Assembly: GCA_023388055.1 (NCBI GenBank)
Contig: JAEWGW010000027.1
Location: forward strand, 356,868-420,867
DNA: 64,000 bases
Source of the DNA: Bacillota bacterium
Lineage (GTDB): Bacteria > Bacillota > Bacilli > Paenibacillales > NBRC-103111
Direction of reading: 5' to 3'
Numbering within the stretch: position 1 is the first letter of the stretch; the number at the start of each line of letters is the position of its first letter. A program made the translations under genes and the position numbers. Shown piece after piece: positions 24,541-33,470 of this stretch. Under the pieces are notes generated by a model. The model did no database searches. It was not told where the DNA came from and worked only from the letters and a program-made list of their open reading frames with translations.

Positions 24541-25017
24541 ATGGATGAGTTGTTCGAGTTACTCGTGAAGCACGGTCTGAAGCCATTGACGCTGGTCCCG
24601 GAGTGGGAGGGGCTGGAGCAGAGGCTGAACCGTTCCGAGCTGGCGGCGGTGGTGATGCTGCATCATCATGGGGAGATGACCACCTCGGAGCTGGCCGCTT
24701 CCTTGGGGGTGCCGTTAAGCACCATGACCAGTCTCTCCAAACGGCTTGTCGCCAAAAAGCTCTTCCAGCGGCTTCAGTCGGAGCAGGACCAGCGGATTAT
24801 TCTTCTCCGCCTGACGGAGGAGGGCACGGAGCTGGCCCAAGCCGCCAGGGCGCTGTTGAACCAGTCGCTGTCCCGCATCGGGGAGGCGCTGACCCAAGAG
24901 GAGCTGCAGCAGCTTATCCGGCTGGTGCTGAAGGCAGCGAAGGCGCTGCAGACCGGAGACGGGAACGGACAGACGGTACAGAAGCCGGTATTCCGGCAGA
25001 TTGAGATTGGGGAATGA
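24541..25017 (+). CDS. MarR-family transcriptional regulator with IEIGE tail
   Basis: A 158-residue winged-helix regulator. Helices and wing of the MarR fold are seen in the stretch around MTTSELAASLGVPLSTMTSL, and the wing in EQDQRIILLRLTEEGTELAQ. After the last helix there is a flexible extension ending FRQIEIGE. The small protein two genes downstream ends SRSIEIGE, an unusual match between otherwise unrelated proteins. GAGGAGCT lies about 10 nt upstream of the ATG. The gene probably represses itself and the ArsA-type ATPase operon through TACGAAATCGTA operators. The ligand is unknown. Confidence 0.9.
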   Translation: MDELFELLVKHGLKPLTLVPEWEGLEQRLNRSELAAVVMLHHHGEMTTSELAASLGVPLSTMTSLSKRLVAKKLFQRLQSEQDQRIILLRLTEEGTELAQAARALLNQSLSRIGEALTQEELQQLIRLVLKAAKALQTGDGNGQTVQKPVFRQIEIGE

Positions 25018-25090
25018 AGCAAGGCTGTTGTGGAATCAGAGAACGTTACGAAATCAGATGACGCCGTAAGGCGTTTATCTTTGGCCTAAT

Positions 25091-25109
25091 ATTACGAAAT
25101 CGTATTAAT
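25091..25109 (+). promoter_or_regulatory. Second MarR operator, before the ArsA-type gene
   Basis: ATTACGAAATCGTATTAAT contains the same TACGAAATCGTA palindrome as the marR promoter and ends just before the ribosome binding site. A partial copy, GTTACGAAATCA, lies at 25045-25056. A TTGGCC at 25081-25086 could be a -35, giving ATTAAT as -10, but transcription would then begin inside the ribosome site, so the exact promoter is unclear. Confidence 0.6.
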
Positions 25110-25122
25110 GGGAGGCACTAAG

Positions 25123-26307
25123 ATGCGGATTATTATTTATACCGGCAAAGGCGGCGTTGGCAAAACCAGTACGGCGGGAGCTACGGCGGTGCGGCTGGCA
25201 GCGGAGGGGCTGCGGACATTGGTGGTGAGCACGGATGCGGCCCACAGCTTATCGGATTCCTTCGACCTGCCCTTGGGCAGTGAGCCTGTTTTGGTCAGTG
25301 ACCGGCTGTGGGGACAGGAAATCGACAGCCTCCGGGAAACGGAGAAGCATTGGGGCGCCGTGCAGGGCTGGCTCTCCAGGCTGATGACCTGGGCGGATCT
25401 GGACGATATTTCCTCGGAGGAAATGCTGGTTTTTCCCGGTCTGGAGGAGCTGTTCAGTCTGCTGGAGATTCTCCGCGCCGCATCGTCGGGGGCGTATGAC
25501 GCCATTGTGGTGGATTGTGCGCCTACGGGTGAAACCCTGCGGCTTCTAAGCTACCCCGATCTGCTGGACTGGTGGCTGGAAAAGATCTTTCCCCATGAGC
25601 GCCGGTTGTTAAAGGTGGTGCGTCCTGTCGCCAGGCTGGTGGCAGGGGGCTTGGAGCTGCCCGATGACCGGGTGCTGGACAGTGTGGGCCAGCTGGCGGA
25701 TAAGCTGAAGGAGCTGCAAAAGCTGCTGACGGACCCTGAGGTTACCTCCGTACGTCTGGTGGTGAATCCGGAGAAGATGGTCATCGCCGAAGCCAGACGG
25801 GCGTTTACCTATTTGAATCTGTACGGCTTTCATACGGATGCCGTGATCGTCAACCGGGTGCTGCCCGAGGAGGCGGGGACAGGGTATTGGGCAGGCTGGC
25901 TGGACATCCACCGCAAGTACGAGGAGGAAATCGCCAGCTCCTTCCAGCCGCTGCCCATTCTGCGCATTCCGATGATGGCGGAGGAGGTTTGCGGCCTGAC
26001 CATGCTGAAGCGGCTGGGAGACGCCGGTTTTCACAGCTGCGCTGCCGGCGGTGTGCTGCACCGTGGTCTGACCCAGGTGATCCGCCGGGAGGGGGGAGGC
26101 TATGTGCTGGAGCTGACCCTTCCTTTTGTGGAAAAGGAGGAGCTTAAGCTAAGCCAGCGGGGAGAGGAGCTGACCGTGCAGGCCGGGCCCTACAAACGGA
26201 AGGTGCTGCTGCCCCGTGCGCTGTTGGGAAGGCCAATTGTGTCGGCCCGTTTTGCCGGGAAGGCGCTGGTGATACAGTTTGGCAATTTGAATCCGGAGGG
26301 TGAATGA
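25123..26307 (+). CDS. ArsA/Get3-family ATPase with Hsp20-like C-terminal domain
   Basis: A 394-residue ATPase. The deviant P-loop IIYTGKGGVGKTSTAG is at residues ~3-18 and a switch-like VVSTDAAHSLSDSFDLPLG follows. The Asp of VVDCAPTGETLRLLSYP is the expected nucleotide-site motif. Residues ~325-394 (YVLELTLPFVEKEELKLSQR and LLPRALLGRPIVSARF) look like the alpha-crystallin/Hsp20-like domain found at the end of some bacterial ArsA-type proteins. GGGAGG lies 7 nt before the ATG at 25123. No arsR, arsB or arsD gene is near, so arsenite transport is unlikely; a role in client-protein handling is inferred. It overlaps the extended reading frame of the next gene by 4 bp. Confidence 0.88.
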   Translation: MRIIIYTGKGGVGKTSTAGATAVRLAAEGLRTLVVSTDAAHSLSDSFDLPLGSEPVLVSDRLWGQEIDSLRETEKHWGAVQGWLSRLMTWADLDDISSEEMLVFPGLEELFSLLEILRAASSGAYDAIVVDCAPTGETLRLLSYPDLLDWWLEKIFPHERRLLKVVRPVARLVAGGLELPDDRVLDSVGQLADKLKELQKLLTDPEVTSVRLVVNPEKMVIAEARRAFTYLNLYGFHTDAVIVNRVLPEEAGTGYWAGWLDIHRKYEEEIASSFQPLPILRIPMMAEEVCGLTMLKRLGDAGFHSCAAGGVLHRGLTQVIRREGGGYVLELTLPFVEKEELKLSQRGEELTVQAGPYKRKVLLPRALLGRPIVSARFAGKALVIQFGNLNPEGE

Positions 26308-26309
26308 TC

Positions 26310-26552
26310 ATGGGCATGGACAAACAAGCAGTGGAAAAGGTATGGGATAACCTGGCGTCGCTGAAGGACAGTCTGGCCGATTTAGCGGGTACGGCAGAAG
26401 CGCGGAGGCATTTTGCCGCGTCCCGCCGGGAGGCTCTGCTGGGTTTCTCGGCACTTCTCGGGCGGGCTGCGGAATGCTGTGAGCCTGCCGGAACGGGGCA
26501 GAAGCAGACCGCTGCTGCTCCAGTCAGCCGGTCCATTGAAATCGGGGAATAA
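26310..26552 (+). CDS. Small protein with C-terminal IEIGE tail
   Basis: An 80-residue protein of unknown family. Residues ~1-55 are predicted helical by composition (EKVWDNLASLKDSLADLAG, then an Arg/Ala-rich helix and a CC pair), followed by a Thr/Ala/Pro linker and the tail SRSIEIGE. Its start codon at 26310 has GGAGGG 9 nt upstream; an ATG at 26304 overlapping the ArsA stop (ATGA) is also possible. It is the last gene of the operon and ends just before a strong terminator. The tail matches that of the MarR protein and could be an IxI motif bound by the Hsp20-like domain (inference). Confidence 0.8.
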   Translation: MGMDKQAVEKVWDNLASLKDSLADLAGTAEARRHFAASRREALLGFSALLGRAAECCEPAGTGQKQTAAAPVSRSIEIGE

Positions 26553-26568
26553 GCATAAGCACGAAGGT

Positions 26569-26598
26569 AAACCGCAGCTGTAAGGGCTGCGGTTTTTT
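26569..26598 (+). terminator. Intrinsic terminator of the ArsA-type operon
   Basis: AAACCGCAGC and GCTGCGGTTT form a 10-bp stem followed by a run of T. Confidence 0.9.
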
Positions 26599-26654
26599 TG
26601 TTGCGTCGAGGGAAAGCTTTATAAAGGAGGAATGGATTTTTTATACAATGTCTT

Positions 26655-26669
26655 TTGCAAACGTGTGCG
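26655..26669 (+). promoter_or_regulatory. Possible cre or LacI-type operator
   Basis: TTGCAAACGTGTGCG contains the near-palindrome GCAAACGTGTGC around a central CG and departs from the cre consensus at two positions. It lies in the 325-bp A/T-rich gap before the esterase gene, where no gene or other element is visible. Confidence 0.3.
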
Positions 26670-26877
26670 TTTTCTCCGAAGAAGGTGTATGATCGATATA
26701 ACCTGCCTCCAAAACTGCTGGCAGCGGATGCTTTTACTTAACCGGAGTGATCAAATATATATAATTTTTAGTTCTTATGACAAGTATTTTTAAAGTTTTT
26801 TCTGCGCTATTATTCTAAAATGGATAGAGTGTGTTTAAAGATCACCCGGTACAAGATTGAACGATGGGGGAATAGCG

Positions 26878-27942
26878 ATGACGGCAACAAACGATTTTTT
26901 GCAAAAGCTTCTGGAGGAAAACAGACCGGCCTTTGCCTATACGGCGGATACGGACTGGAAAATTTGGCGCAGCGGGTTGAAGGAACGGCTGGCCAGGAGG
27001 CTGGGGCTTCACCCGGTACAGGCATACAGCCGGACAACCCCGGATGAGCCCGTGTATGCGGGGGCTTCCTTCGCCCCGGAAGAGCCGCCTGTTGTGCTGG
27101 AGCGGGTGCAGTGCCAGGGTTATGTGCGGGAACGGGTGGAATGGACCACCATGGACGGCATGCGTATGCCTGTCTACGTTTTGATTCCGGACGGGATCAA
27201 GGAGCCCCGGCCGGGCGTTGTGGCCATTCACGGCCATGGCTACGGCAGCAGGGAAATTGTCGGATTGGAGCCGGACGGCGCCGAACGTGGGGCTGAGCCG
27301 GGTTTGCATAAGGATTTTGCCGTGGAGCTGGTGAAGCAGGGTTTCGTGGTGGCTGCACCGGAGCTGTTGGCCTTCGGCGACAGACGGCTGCCGGAGGATA
27401 TTGCTGCAGGCCCTAAACAAAGCTCCTGCGCCCGTATTTCAGCTCAGCTGATGCTGCTGGGACGCAATATCGGGGGCGTCCGGGTGGCAGAGACCATGCA
27501 GACTGCAGGCTATCTGCTGTCCCGTTCGGATGTGAAGCCTGGGACTATCGGCTGTATGGGGATTTCCGGCGGCGGCCTGGTGGCGGCCTATACGGCTGCG
27601 CTGGATGAGCGCATTGGGGCAACTGTGGTCAGCGGCTATGCCAACACCTTCCAGGGCAGCATCCTGTCCCGGATGCATTGCCTGGACAATTATATCCCCG
27701 GCATTCTCCAGGATGCGGAAATGCCGGAGCTGATCGGACTGATCGCTCCCCGCAGCCTGCTGGTGGAATCCGGCGATACGGACCGGGTGTTCCCCCGGGA
27801 GGGAGCTGTGAAGGCCATGGAGAAGCTGGCTATGATTTATGACGCGGCCGGCGCGGAAGAGGAGCTTGCCGTGGATTATTTCGCAGGCGGGCATGAAATC
27901 AGTGGAGCGAAGGCATATGAGTGGCTCCGCCGGCTGGAATAG
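26878..27942 (+). CDS. Alpha/beta-hydrolase esterase (acetyl xylan esterase/dienelactone hydrolase type)
   Basis: A 354-residue cytoplasmic hydrolase without signal peptide. The nucleophile Ser is in GCMGISGGGLVAAY (GxSxG), the acid Asp in LVESGDTDRVFP and the His in FAGGHEIS, a complete triad. The oxyanion region AIHGHGYGSREIVG is typical of large bacterial esterases of this group. The ATG at 26878 has GGGGGAA upstream at 5 nt. Downstream genes act on pectin and rhamnogalacturonan, so removal of acetyl or other ester groups from imported oligosaccharides is likely (inference). Confidence 0.85.
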   Translation: MTATNDFLQKLLEENRPAFAYTADTDWKIWRSGLKERLARRLGLHPVQAYSRTTPDEPVYAGASFAPEEPPVVLERVQCQGYVRERVEWTTMDGMRMPVYVLIPDGIKEPRPGVVAIHGHGYGSREIVGLEPDGAERGAEPGLHKDFAVELVKQGFVVAAPELLAFGDRRLPEDIAAGPKQSSCARISAQLMLLGRNIGGVRVAETMQTAGYLLSRSDVKPGTIGCMGISGGGLVAAYTAALDERIGATVVSGYANTFQGSILSRMHCLDNYIPGILQDAEMPELIGLIAPRSLLVESGDTDRVFPREGAVKAMEKLAMIYDAAGAEEELAVDYFAGGHEISGAKAYEWLRRLE

Positions 27943-27987
27943 AAGCGGGCTGGGTTAACTGGGGTGCTGTGTGGGACGGGCGAACTC

Positions 27988-28171
27988 TAACGGAAGTGAG
28001 AGCCTCTATTGGGGCGGAAAGCCCGGCTTCTGGATTCTAACGGAAGTGAGCGCCCTTATTAAGCTTGATTTAGGTCCCGTCCCATGGATTTGTCACCAAT
28101 AGCGTCTTCTGCCGCCGTTAGAAATGAGAAAGGGCGTTTGGAAGGCGAATAACGGCGCTAGCCGCCGTTAG
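27988..28171. repeat. Intergenic repeat cluster (TAACGGAAGTGAG type)
   Basis: Two direct copies of CTAACGGAAGTGAG (near 27987 and 28037) followed by reversed units ending GCCGCCGTTAGA (near 28119 and 28162). It fills most of the 332-bp gap between the esterase and pectinesterase genes. Related in sequence to families A and C. No gene is seen. Confidence 0.6.
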
Positions 28172-28274
28172 AGAGAAGAGCGCAGATCTACCATGATGCT
28201 CCGAGTGAAGCATAAGCAGCAGATACCTACCATGCCGGTTTTCCCTGACGGCAAAGCGATAAGGAGGAAACGAC

Positions 28275-29273
28275 ATGATCGTGGCAAAAGACGGAAGCGG
28301 CGATTTTATATCTATTCAGGCAGCGCTGGACGCCATCCCGGAGAATGCGGAGGGCTGGACGGTTATTGAGATCAGGAACGGCGAATATAAGGAAAAGCTG
28401 CAGGTACTGAAGCCCCGTGTGAAGCTGGTGGGCGAAAGTGTGGAGGGTACGGTCCTTACCTTTGATGATTACGCTAAAAAAACCTTCCCGGACGGCAGAG
28501 AGTACGGCACCTTTAATTCCCAATCCTTCCTGATCGGCGCCGATGACTTCGAAGCCGAGAGCCTGACCATCGCCAATACCGCAGGCAGCGGGGACAAGGT
28601 AGGCCAGGCGGTGGCGGTTTACGCCGACGGGGACCGGCTGGTGTTCCGGAATTGCCGGTTTACGGCCAGTCAGGACACCCTGTTTACAGCGCCTCTGCCG
28701 CCCAAGCCGGTGGAGCGGGCTACCTTTGGCGGGCCCCGGGACGAAACACCGCGGCGCAACCTGCGCCAGCTGTATGACCGCTGCTACATTGCGGGAGATG
28801 TGGACTTTATTTTTGGCTGCGCCACAGCGGTATTCACGGATTGCGAGATTTTCTCGAAGAAACGCTTGGTTCCCGAAGGCGGAGAAAAAACCATCCACGG
28901 GTACGTAACCGCCGCCTCCACAGATGAGGACATTTCTTATGGTTATGTGTTCTCCAACTGCCGTCTGACCGGTGATGCACCGGAGCATACCGTATATCTG
29001 GGCCGTCCGTGGCGGGATTACGGCCATACGGTTTTCCTGAATTGCTGGATGGGTGCCCATATCAAGCCGGAGGGCTGGCATCATTGGAAGCCGGAACGGG
29101 AGAATACCGCCCGTTATGAAGAATTCGGCAGCACGGGCCCGGGAGCAGGCAAACGGGAAGCCCGGGTGCCGTGGGCGAGGATTTTGACAGAGGAAGAAGC
29201 GGGTAAATATGAATTGAACCGGGTTCTGTCCGGTCAGGATGGATGGAGCCCCTTGAAGGAGGAGCAGGCGTAA
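28275..29273 (+). CDS. Pectinesterase
   Basis: A 332-residue right-handed beta-helix enzyme (CE8) that removes methyl esters from homogalacturonan. Family signatures are present: GQAVAVYADGDRLVFRNCRF, the QDTL with the Gln/Asp region, the catalytic Asp block GDVDFIFG, and YLGRPWRDYGHTVF with Arg and Trp. It has no signal peptide, so action on imported pectic oligosaccharides in the cytoplasm is expected. AAGGAGG lies about 8 nt upstream. The stop overlaps the following gene start by 1 nt (TAATG). Confidence 0.95.
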   Translation: MIVAKDGSGDFISIQAALDAIPENAEGWTVIEIRNGEYKEKLQVLKPRVKLVGESVEGTVLTFDDYAKKTFPDGREYGTFNSQSFLIGADDFEAESLTIANTAGSGDKVGQAVAVYADGDRLVFRNCRFTASQDTLFTAPLPPKPVERATFGGPRDETPRRNLRQLYDRCYIAGDVDFIFGCATAVFTDCEIFSKKRLVPEGGEKTIHGYVTAASTDEDISYGYVFSNCRLTGDAPEHTVYLGRPWRDYGHTVFLNCWMGAHIKPEGWHHWKPERENTARYEEFGSTGPGAGKREARVPWARILTEEEAGKYELNRVLSGQDGWSPLKEEQA

Positions 29274-29956
29274 TGAGTGAGTTGACTGTATTTCTTGCGG
29301 GAGATTCCACCGTGGCGGATTATCCTCCCGAAAAGCTGCCCATGCTGGGCTGGGGAGCCAAGCTGGGCAGGTTTCTGGACGGCACCGTCAAGGTCGCCAA
29401 CCATGCAATGAACGGCCGCAGCTCCAAAAGCTTCATTGATGAAGGGCGGCTGGAATCAATCCGTGAAGCCATCGGACAAGGGGATGTGTTCCTGATTCAG
29501 TTTGGCCATAATGACAGCAAGGAGAATGTGGAACGCCGGACCGAGCCATGGAGCAGCTACCAGGAGCATCTGGCTCAATATATTGCCGTTGCCCGGGAAA
29601 AGGGAGCAGTGCCTGTGCTGATCTCCTCCGTTTGCCGCCGCCGTTTCGATGACAGCGGCCGTCTGGTGGATACCCACGGGGAATACCCCAAGGCCATGGA
29701 GGACCTGGCCGAACGGGAGAAGGTAGCTTTTATTGATCTCACCGCCAAAAGTGCGGTTCTGCTCCGCCAATTGGGCAGCGAGGATTCCGAGCAGCTGTTC
29801 ACCTGGCTGAAGCCGGGAGAAACCCCCAACTATCCGGAGGGCAGCCAGGACAATACCCACCTGAACGAATACGGTGCGGAAACCGTAGCCCGGCTGGTGG
29901 CCGAGGAGCTGGCCGTACTGGACACGCCGTTGAAGGATAAGATCAAGCTGGACTAA
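29273..29956 (+). CDS. SGNH hydrolase, rhamnogalacturonan acetylesterase-like
   Basis: A 227-residue GDSL/SGNH esterase (CE12-like). Block I is FLAGDSTVADY with the Ser nucleophile, block II Gly is in GWGAKLG, block III is FGHNDSK, and block V is DNTHLNEYGAE with the Asp and His. It has no signal peptide. Translational coupling to the pectinesterase by the TAATG overlap and AAGGAGG 10 nt upstream indicate one operon for de-esterification of pectic oligosaccharides in the cytoplasm. Confidence 0.9.
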   Translation: MSELTVFLAGDSTVADYPPEKLPMLGWGAKLGRFLDGTVKVANHAMNGRSSKSFIDEGRLESIREAIGQGDVFLIQFGHNDSKENVERRTEPWSSYQEHLAQYIAVAREKGAVPVLISSVCRRRFDDSGRLVDTHGEYPKAMEDLAEREKVAFIDLTAKSAVLLRQLGSEDSEQLFTWLKPGETPNYPEGSQDNTHLNEYGAETVARLVAEELAVLDTPLKDKIKLD

Positions 29957-29980
29957 TGGCATCCGAATAACAAATCAGAT

Positions 29981-30017
29981 CCGTCGGGAGGCTAAATGCT
30001 ACCCGGCGGTTTTTTTG
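29981..30017 (+). terminator. Intrinsic terminator
   Basis: CCGTCGGG pairs with CCCGGCGG (one G-T pair) and is followed by seven T, 24 nt after the acetylesterase stop. Confidence 0.85.
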
Positions 30018-30138
30018 ACCAAGAGTAATTGGACATTCATATTGTTATACCATTCCGAATATTCTCTTATATTCACTGGGTTTTTCATGGCCTATAATCA
30101 AATTATGCTCTTACTTCCCGATAAAAGAGGTGCTTTTG

Positions 30139-33100
30139 ATGAAACCCAAATTCCGCTATACGCCCCCTGCCAACGGGTATCCGGAATGGAATAATAACCC
30201 GGATATCTTCCAAGTCAACCGGATGGCAGCAGCCACCGCGTTCATTCCCTATTCCACTGCCGAAGAAGCGGCAGCCGGTCAAGAGGAGGCGTCTCCCTGG
30301 AAAATGTCCCTGAACGGCACATGGCAGTTCCATTATGCCGACAATCCGGAGGTGCGTCCCGCTGACTTTTACCGGGCGGATTACGATACCACCGGGTGGG
30401 ATACCATTCCCGTTCCGGCCCACTGGCAATTTCACGGCTACGACTATCCCCAATATACCAATGTCACCTATCCCTGGAAGGGAAAAGAGGACCTGGAGCC
30501 GCCTTTTGCCCCGGTGCGTTATAATCCGGTGGGTTCGTATGTGCGTACCTTCACGGTGCCCGACAATTGGCGGGAGCGTCCCGTGTACATCAGCTTCCAA
30601 GGGGTAGAGTCCGCCTTTTATGTATGGGTAAACGGGGATCTGGTAGGCTACAGCGAGGATACCTTCACCCCTGCCGAATTTGATCTGACCCCTTACCTCA
30701 TTGACGGGGAAAACAAGCTGGCCGTCGAGGTCTACCGCTGGTGCGACGCCAGCTGGCTGGAGGATCAGGACTTCTGGCGGCTGTCGGGCATCTTCCGTGA
30801 GGTGTATCTGTGCTGCACCCCCATGCTTCATATCCGTGATATTGCCGCCGTTACGGAGCTGGACGGCAGCTTTGCCAGCGCACAGCTGAAGTTCAGCACC
30901 ACGGTTACCCGCTACCTTCCGTCCGCCGGGGAAAAGGTTACCGTCGAAGCGATCCTGCTGGATGCCTCCGGCCGTGCCGTAACCGGTGAGTCAATTCTCT
31001 TGCATGGCAGCTTCACCGGGGAGGGTGATTCGCTCAATCTAACCGCTTCCGCAGCCGTGGGCAATCCTCTCCTATGGAGCGCCGAGGCACCGCATCTGTA
31101 CACGCTGGTCGTATGCCTGAAGGATGGCCAGGGACAGCTGCTGGAGGCCCAAAGCTGCAAAATCGGATTCCGCCGTTTCGAAATTGAAGGCGGTCTCATG
31201 AAAATCAACGGGCAGCGGATCATGTTCCGGGGCGTAAACCGTCATGAATTCGGCTGCGATACCGGACGGGCCGTGCGGGACGAGGATATGCTTCACGACA
31301 TTCTCCTGATGAAGCAAAACAACATCAATGCCGTGCGTACCTCCCATTACCCCAATCACAGTAAATGGTACAAACTGTGTGACGAATACGGATTGTATGT
31401 CATCGACGAAACCAATCTGGAGACCCACGGCAGCTGGCGTTACGGCCAGCAGGAGGAGGAAGGGACGATTCCGGGCAGTAAGCCGGAATGGACGGCCAAT
31501 GTGCTGGACCGCTGCAACTCCATGCTCCAGCGGGACAAGAACCATCCTTCCGTTATCATCTGGTCCTTGGGCAATGAATCCTTCGGCGGGGATAACTTCC
31601 AAAAGATGCATGACTATCTGCGGGAGCAGGATCCGACACGTGTGGTCCATTATGAGGGGATCTTCCATTTCCGTGCCACAGATGCCGCTTCGGATATTGA
31701 AAGCCATATGTACAGCAAGGTGGAGACGCTGGAGGCGTATGCCCTAAGCCAGCCTGCCAAACCCTTTATCCTGTGCGAATACAGCCATGCCATGGGCAAT
31801 TCCTGCGGCGACCTGTACAAATATTGGGAGATGTTCGACAAGTACCCGGTGCTTCAAGGAGGATTTATCTGGGATTGGCGGGATCAGGCGATTCGGACGG
31901 AGAATGCGGACGGGGAAACCTACCTGGCGTACGGCGGTGACTTCGGCGATTTCCCCAACGATGGCACCTTCAGCGGTAACGGCCTGATTTTTGCGGACGG
32001 AGCGGTGACGCCCAAGCTGGCGGAGGTAAAGGGGTGTTACCAAAGCGTACGCTTCCGCGCCGCGGATTTGAGCAAGGGTACAGTGGAGCTGGAAAACCTC
32101 TTCCTTTTCACCGATCTGGAGGAGTTTGATCTTCACTGGCAATTGGATGTGAACGGACGGTCCCGGCAGGAGGGAATTCTGACTGCTGCCATAGCACCGC
32201 TGGCCTCTGGTACGATGCAGATTCCTTATACCCTGCCGGAAGCACTTCCTAATGGGGAGGAAGCGGTGCTGACCCTGACCTTGCTTCTGCGCAAAGAAGA
32301 GGTTTGGGCTCCGGCGGGCCATGAAATCGCCTTTGGCCAGTTTATCCTTCCGGTGCCGGTAGCGGAAGCGGCGGCTGCGGGGATTATCTCCGGCGGCAGC
32401 CTTCGGGTAACGGAAACGGAGCAGGCCTTGACAGTAGAGGGCGATCACTTCACGGTCATCTTCTCTCCCAAAACCGGCCAACTCACCTCCTACCAGACGA
32501 ATGGCTTGGAGCTTCTGACTACTGGTCCGGCCCCTCACTTCTGGCGGGCAGTGACAGACAATGACCGGGGCAACAAACATCCCGTCCGCTGCGCAACCTG
32601 GCGGGAGGCAGGGCTGAACCGGAAGCTGCTCACTTTTAAAACGGAAACGACAGCTGAGAGGGTAACGGTGGAGGTGGAATACCGGATTGCCACTGCACCC
32701 CGGTCCCATTGCGCAGTGCGTTATACCCTTGATTCGGCGGGCGTCCTTGCCGTCGAGCAGGAGCTCACCCCCGGTGCCAATCTGCCTGAGATTCCTGTGG
32801 TTGGCCTTTTGCTTACCATGGAGCCGTCCTTCCGCCACTTGTCCTGGTATGGGATGGGCCCCCACGAAAATTACTGCGACCGTGTGGCTGGCGCCAGATT
32901 GGGTGTGCACGAAGGAACGGTGGAGGAGCAGCTCACCCCGTATCTGCGTCCCCAGGAGAGCGGCAATAAAACCGGTGTCCGCTGGGCAGAAATCCGCAAC
33001 GATAGCGGCCAGGGGCTGCGTATTGAAGGGGCGCCTGCCGTAGAGCTCTCCGTGCTGCCCTATACACCGGAGGAGCTGGAGTTGGCCGACCATGCCTACA

Positions 33101-33255
33101 AACTCCCGCGGCAAACCCGTACGGTGGTCCGGGTCAACGCCCGGCAAATGGGTGTCGGCGGCGACGACAGCTGGGGCGCTCATGTCCATCCGGAATTCAC
33201 CCTGCCGGCTGACCGGACGTACACCAACCGCTTTGTGCTGAAGCCGATTTTCTAG
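30139..33255 (+). CDS. lacZ: Beta-galactosidase, glycoside hydrolase family 2
   Basis: A 1038-residue enzyme of LacZ length and order: sugar-binding jelly roll, immunoglobulin-like domains, TIM barrel and C-terminal beta-galactosidase small-chain domain. The acid/base Glu480 is in WSLGNESFGG and the nucleophile Glu547 in FILCEYSHAMGNS, matching Glu461 and Glu537 of the E. coli enzyme. No signal peptide. The ATG at 30139 has AGAGGTG upstream. The sequence suits hydrolysis of beta-galactosides, perhaps from galactan side chains of rhamnogalacturonan. It stands alone between a terminator and a small hairpin. Confidence 0.95.
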   Translation: MKPKFRYTPPANGYPEWNNNPDIFQVNRMAAATAFIPYSTAEEAAAGQEEASPWKMSLNGTWQFHYADNPEVRPADFYRADYDTTGWDTIPVPAHWQFHGYDYPQYTNVTYPWKGKEDLEPPFAPVRYNPVGSYVRTFTVPDNWRERPVYISFQGVESAFYVWVNGDLVGYSEDTFTPAEFDLTPYLIDGENKLAVEVYRWCDASWLEDQDFWRLSGIFREVYLCCTPMLHIRDIAAVTELDGSFASAQLKFSTTVTRYLPSAGEKVTVEAILLDASGRAVTGESILLHGSFTGEGDSLNLTASAAVGNPLLWSAEAPHLYTLVVCLKDGQGQLLEAQSCKIGFRRFEIEGGLMKINGQRIMFRGVNRHEFGCDTGRAVRDEDMLHDILLMKQNNINAVRTSHYPNHSKWYKLCDEYGLYVIDETNLETHGSWRYGQQEEEGTIPGSKPEWTANVLDRCNSMLQRDKNHPSVIIWSLGNESFGGDNFQKMHDYLREQDPTRVVHYEGIFHFRATDAASDIESHMYSKVETLEAYALSQPAKPFILCEYSHAMGNSCGDLYKYWEMFDKYPVLQGGFIWDWRDQAIRTENADGETYLAYGGDFGDFPNDGTFSGNGLIFADGAVTPKLAEVKGCYQSVRFRAADLSKGTVELENLFLFTDLEEFDLHWQLDVNGRSRQEGILTAAIAPLASGTMQIPYTLPEALPNGEEAVLTLTLLLRKEEVWAPAGHEIAFGQFILPVPVAEAAAAGIISGGSLRVTETEQALTVEGDHFTVIFSPKTGQLTSYQTNGLELLTTGPAPHFWRAVTDNDRGNKHPVRCATWREAGLNRKLLTFKTETTAERVTVEVEYRIATAPRSHCAVRYTLDSAGVLAVEQELTPGANLPEIPVVGLLLTMEPSFRHLSWYGMGPHENYCDRVAGARLGVHEGTVEEQLTPYLRPQESGNKTGVRWAEIRNDSGQGLRIEGAPAVELSVLPYTPEELELADHAYKLPRQTRTVVRVNARQMGVGGDDSWGAHVHPEFTLPADRTYTNRFVLKPIF

Positions 33256-33281
33256 GCGGTTGTCCGACGAAAGAAACATGC

Positions 33282-33342
33282 GAATAATATTCATGTGAAA
33301 TGACTGGTAGGGTAAGGAATGAAACTTCATGAATATTTATTC
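33282..33342. repeat. Inverted repeat downstream of lacZ
   Basis: GAATAATATTCATG (33282-33295) and CATGAATATTTATTC (33328-33342) are inverted with one extra base, separated by about 32 nt. There is no following T run, so this could be an operator or a 3' stabilising structure. Confidence 0.4.
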
Positions 33343-33470
33343 CTAAAGTCACTCCGTGGGACTTTCTGCAGAACCTGCACATCACATTCCGCAATCGGGC
33401 ATTCGCGTGTAAAATAGAAGGAGAACTTTTGCACACAGCCGTCTTTACCGAAAGGGGAGAAGCACAACAG

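Noticed and set aside
26632..26793. 53-codon frame in the A/T-rich gap before the esterase gene
   Set aside because: AGGAGG is directly adjacent to the ATG (1 nt), the product is Cys/Arg-rich without family, and it covers the probable regulatory region.
31744..33330. Minus-strand frame opposite lacZ
   Set aside because: Antisense shadow; GH2 catalytic residues are on the plus strand.
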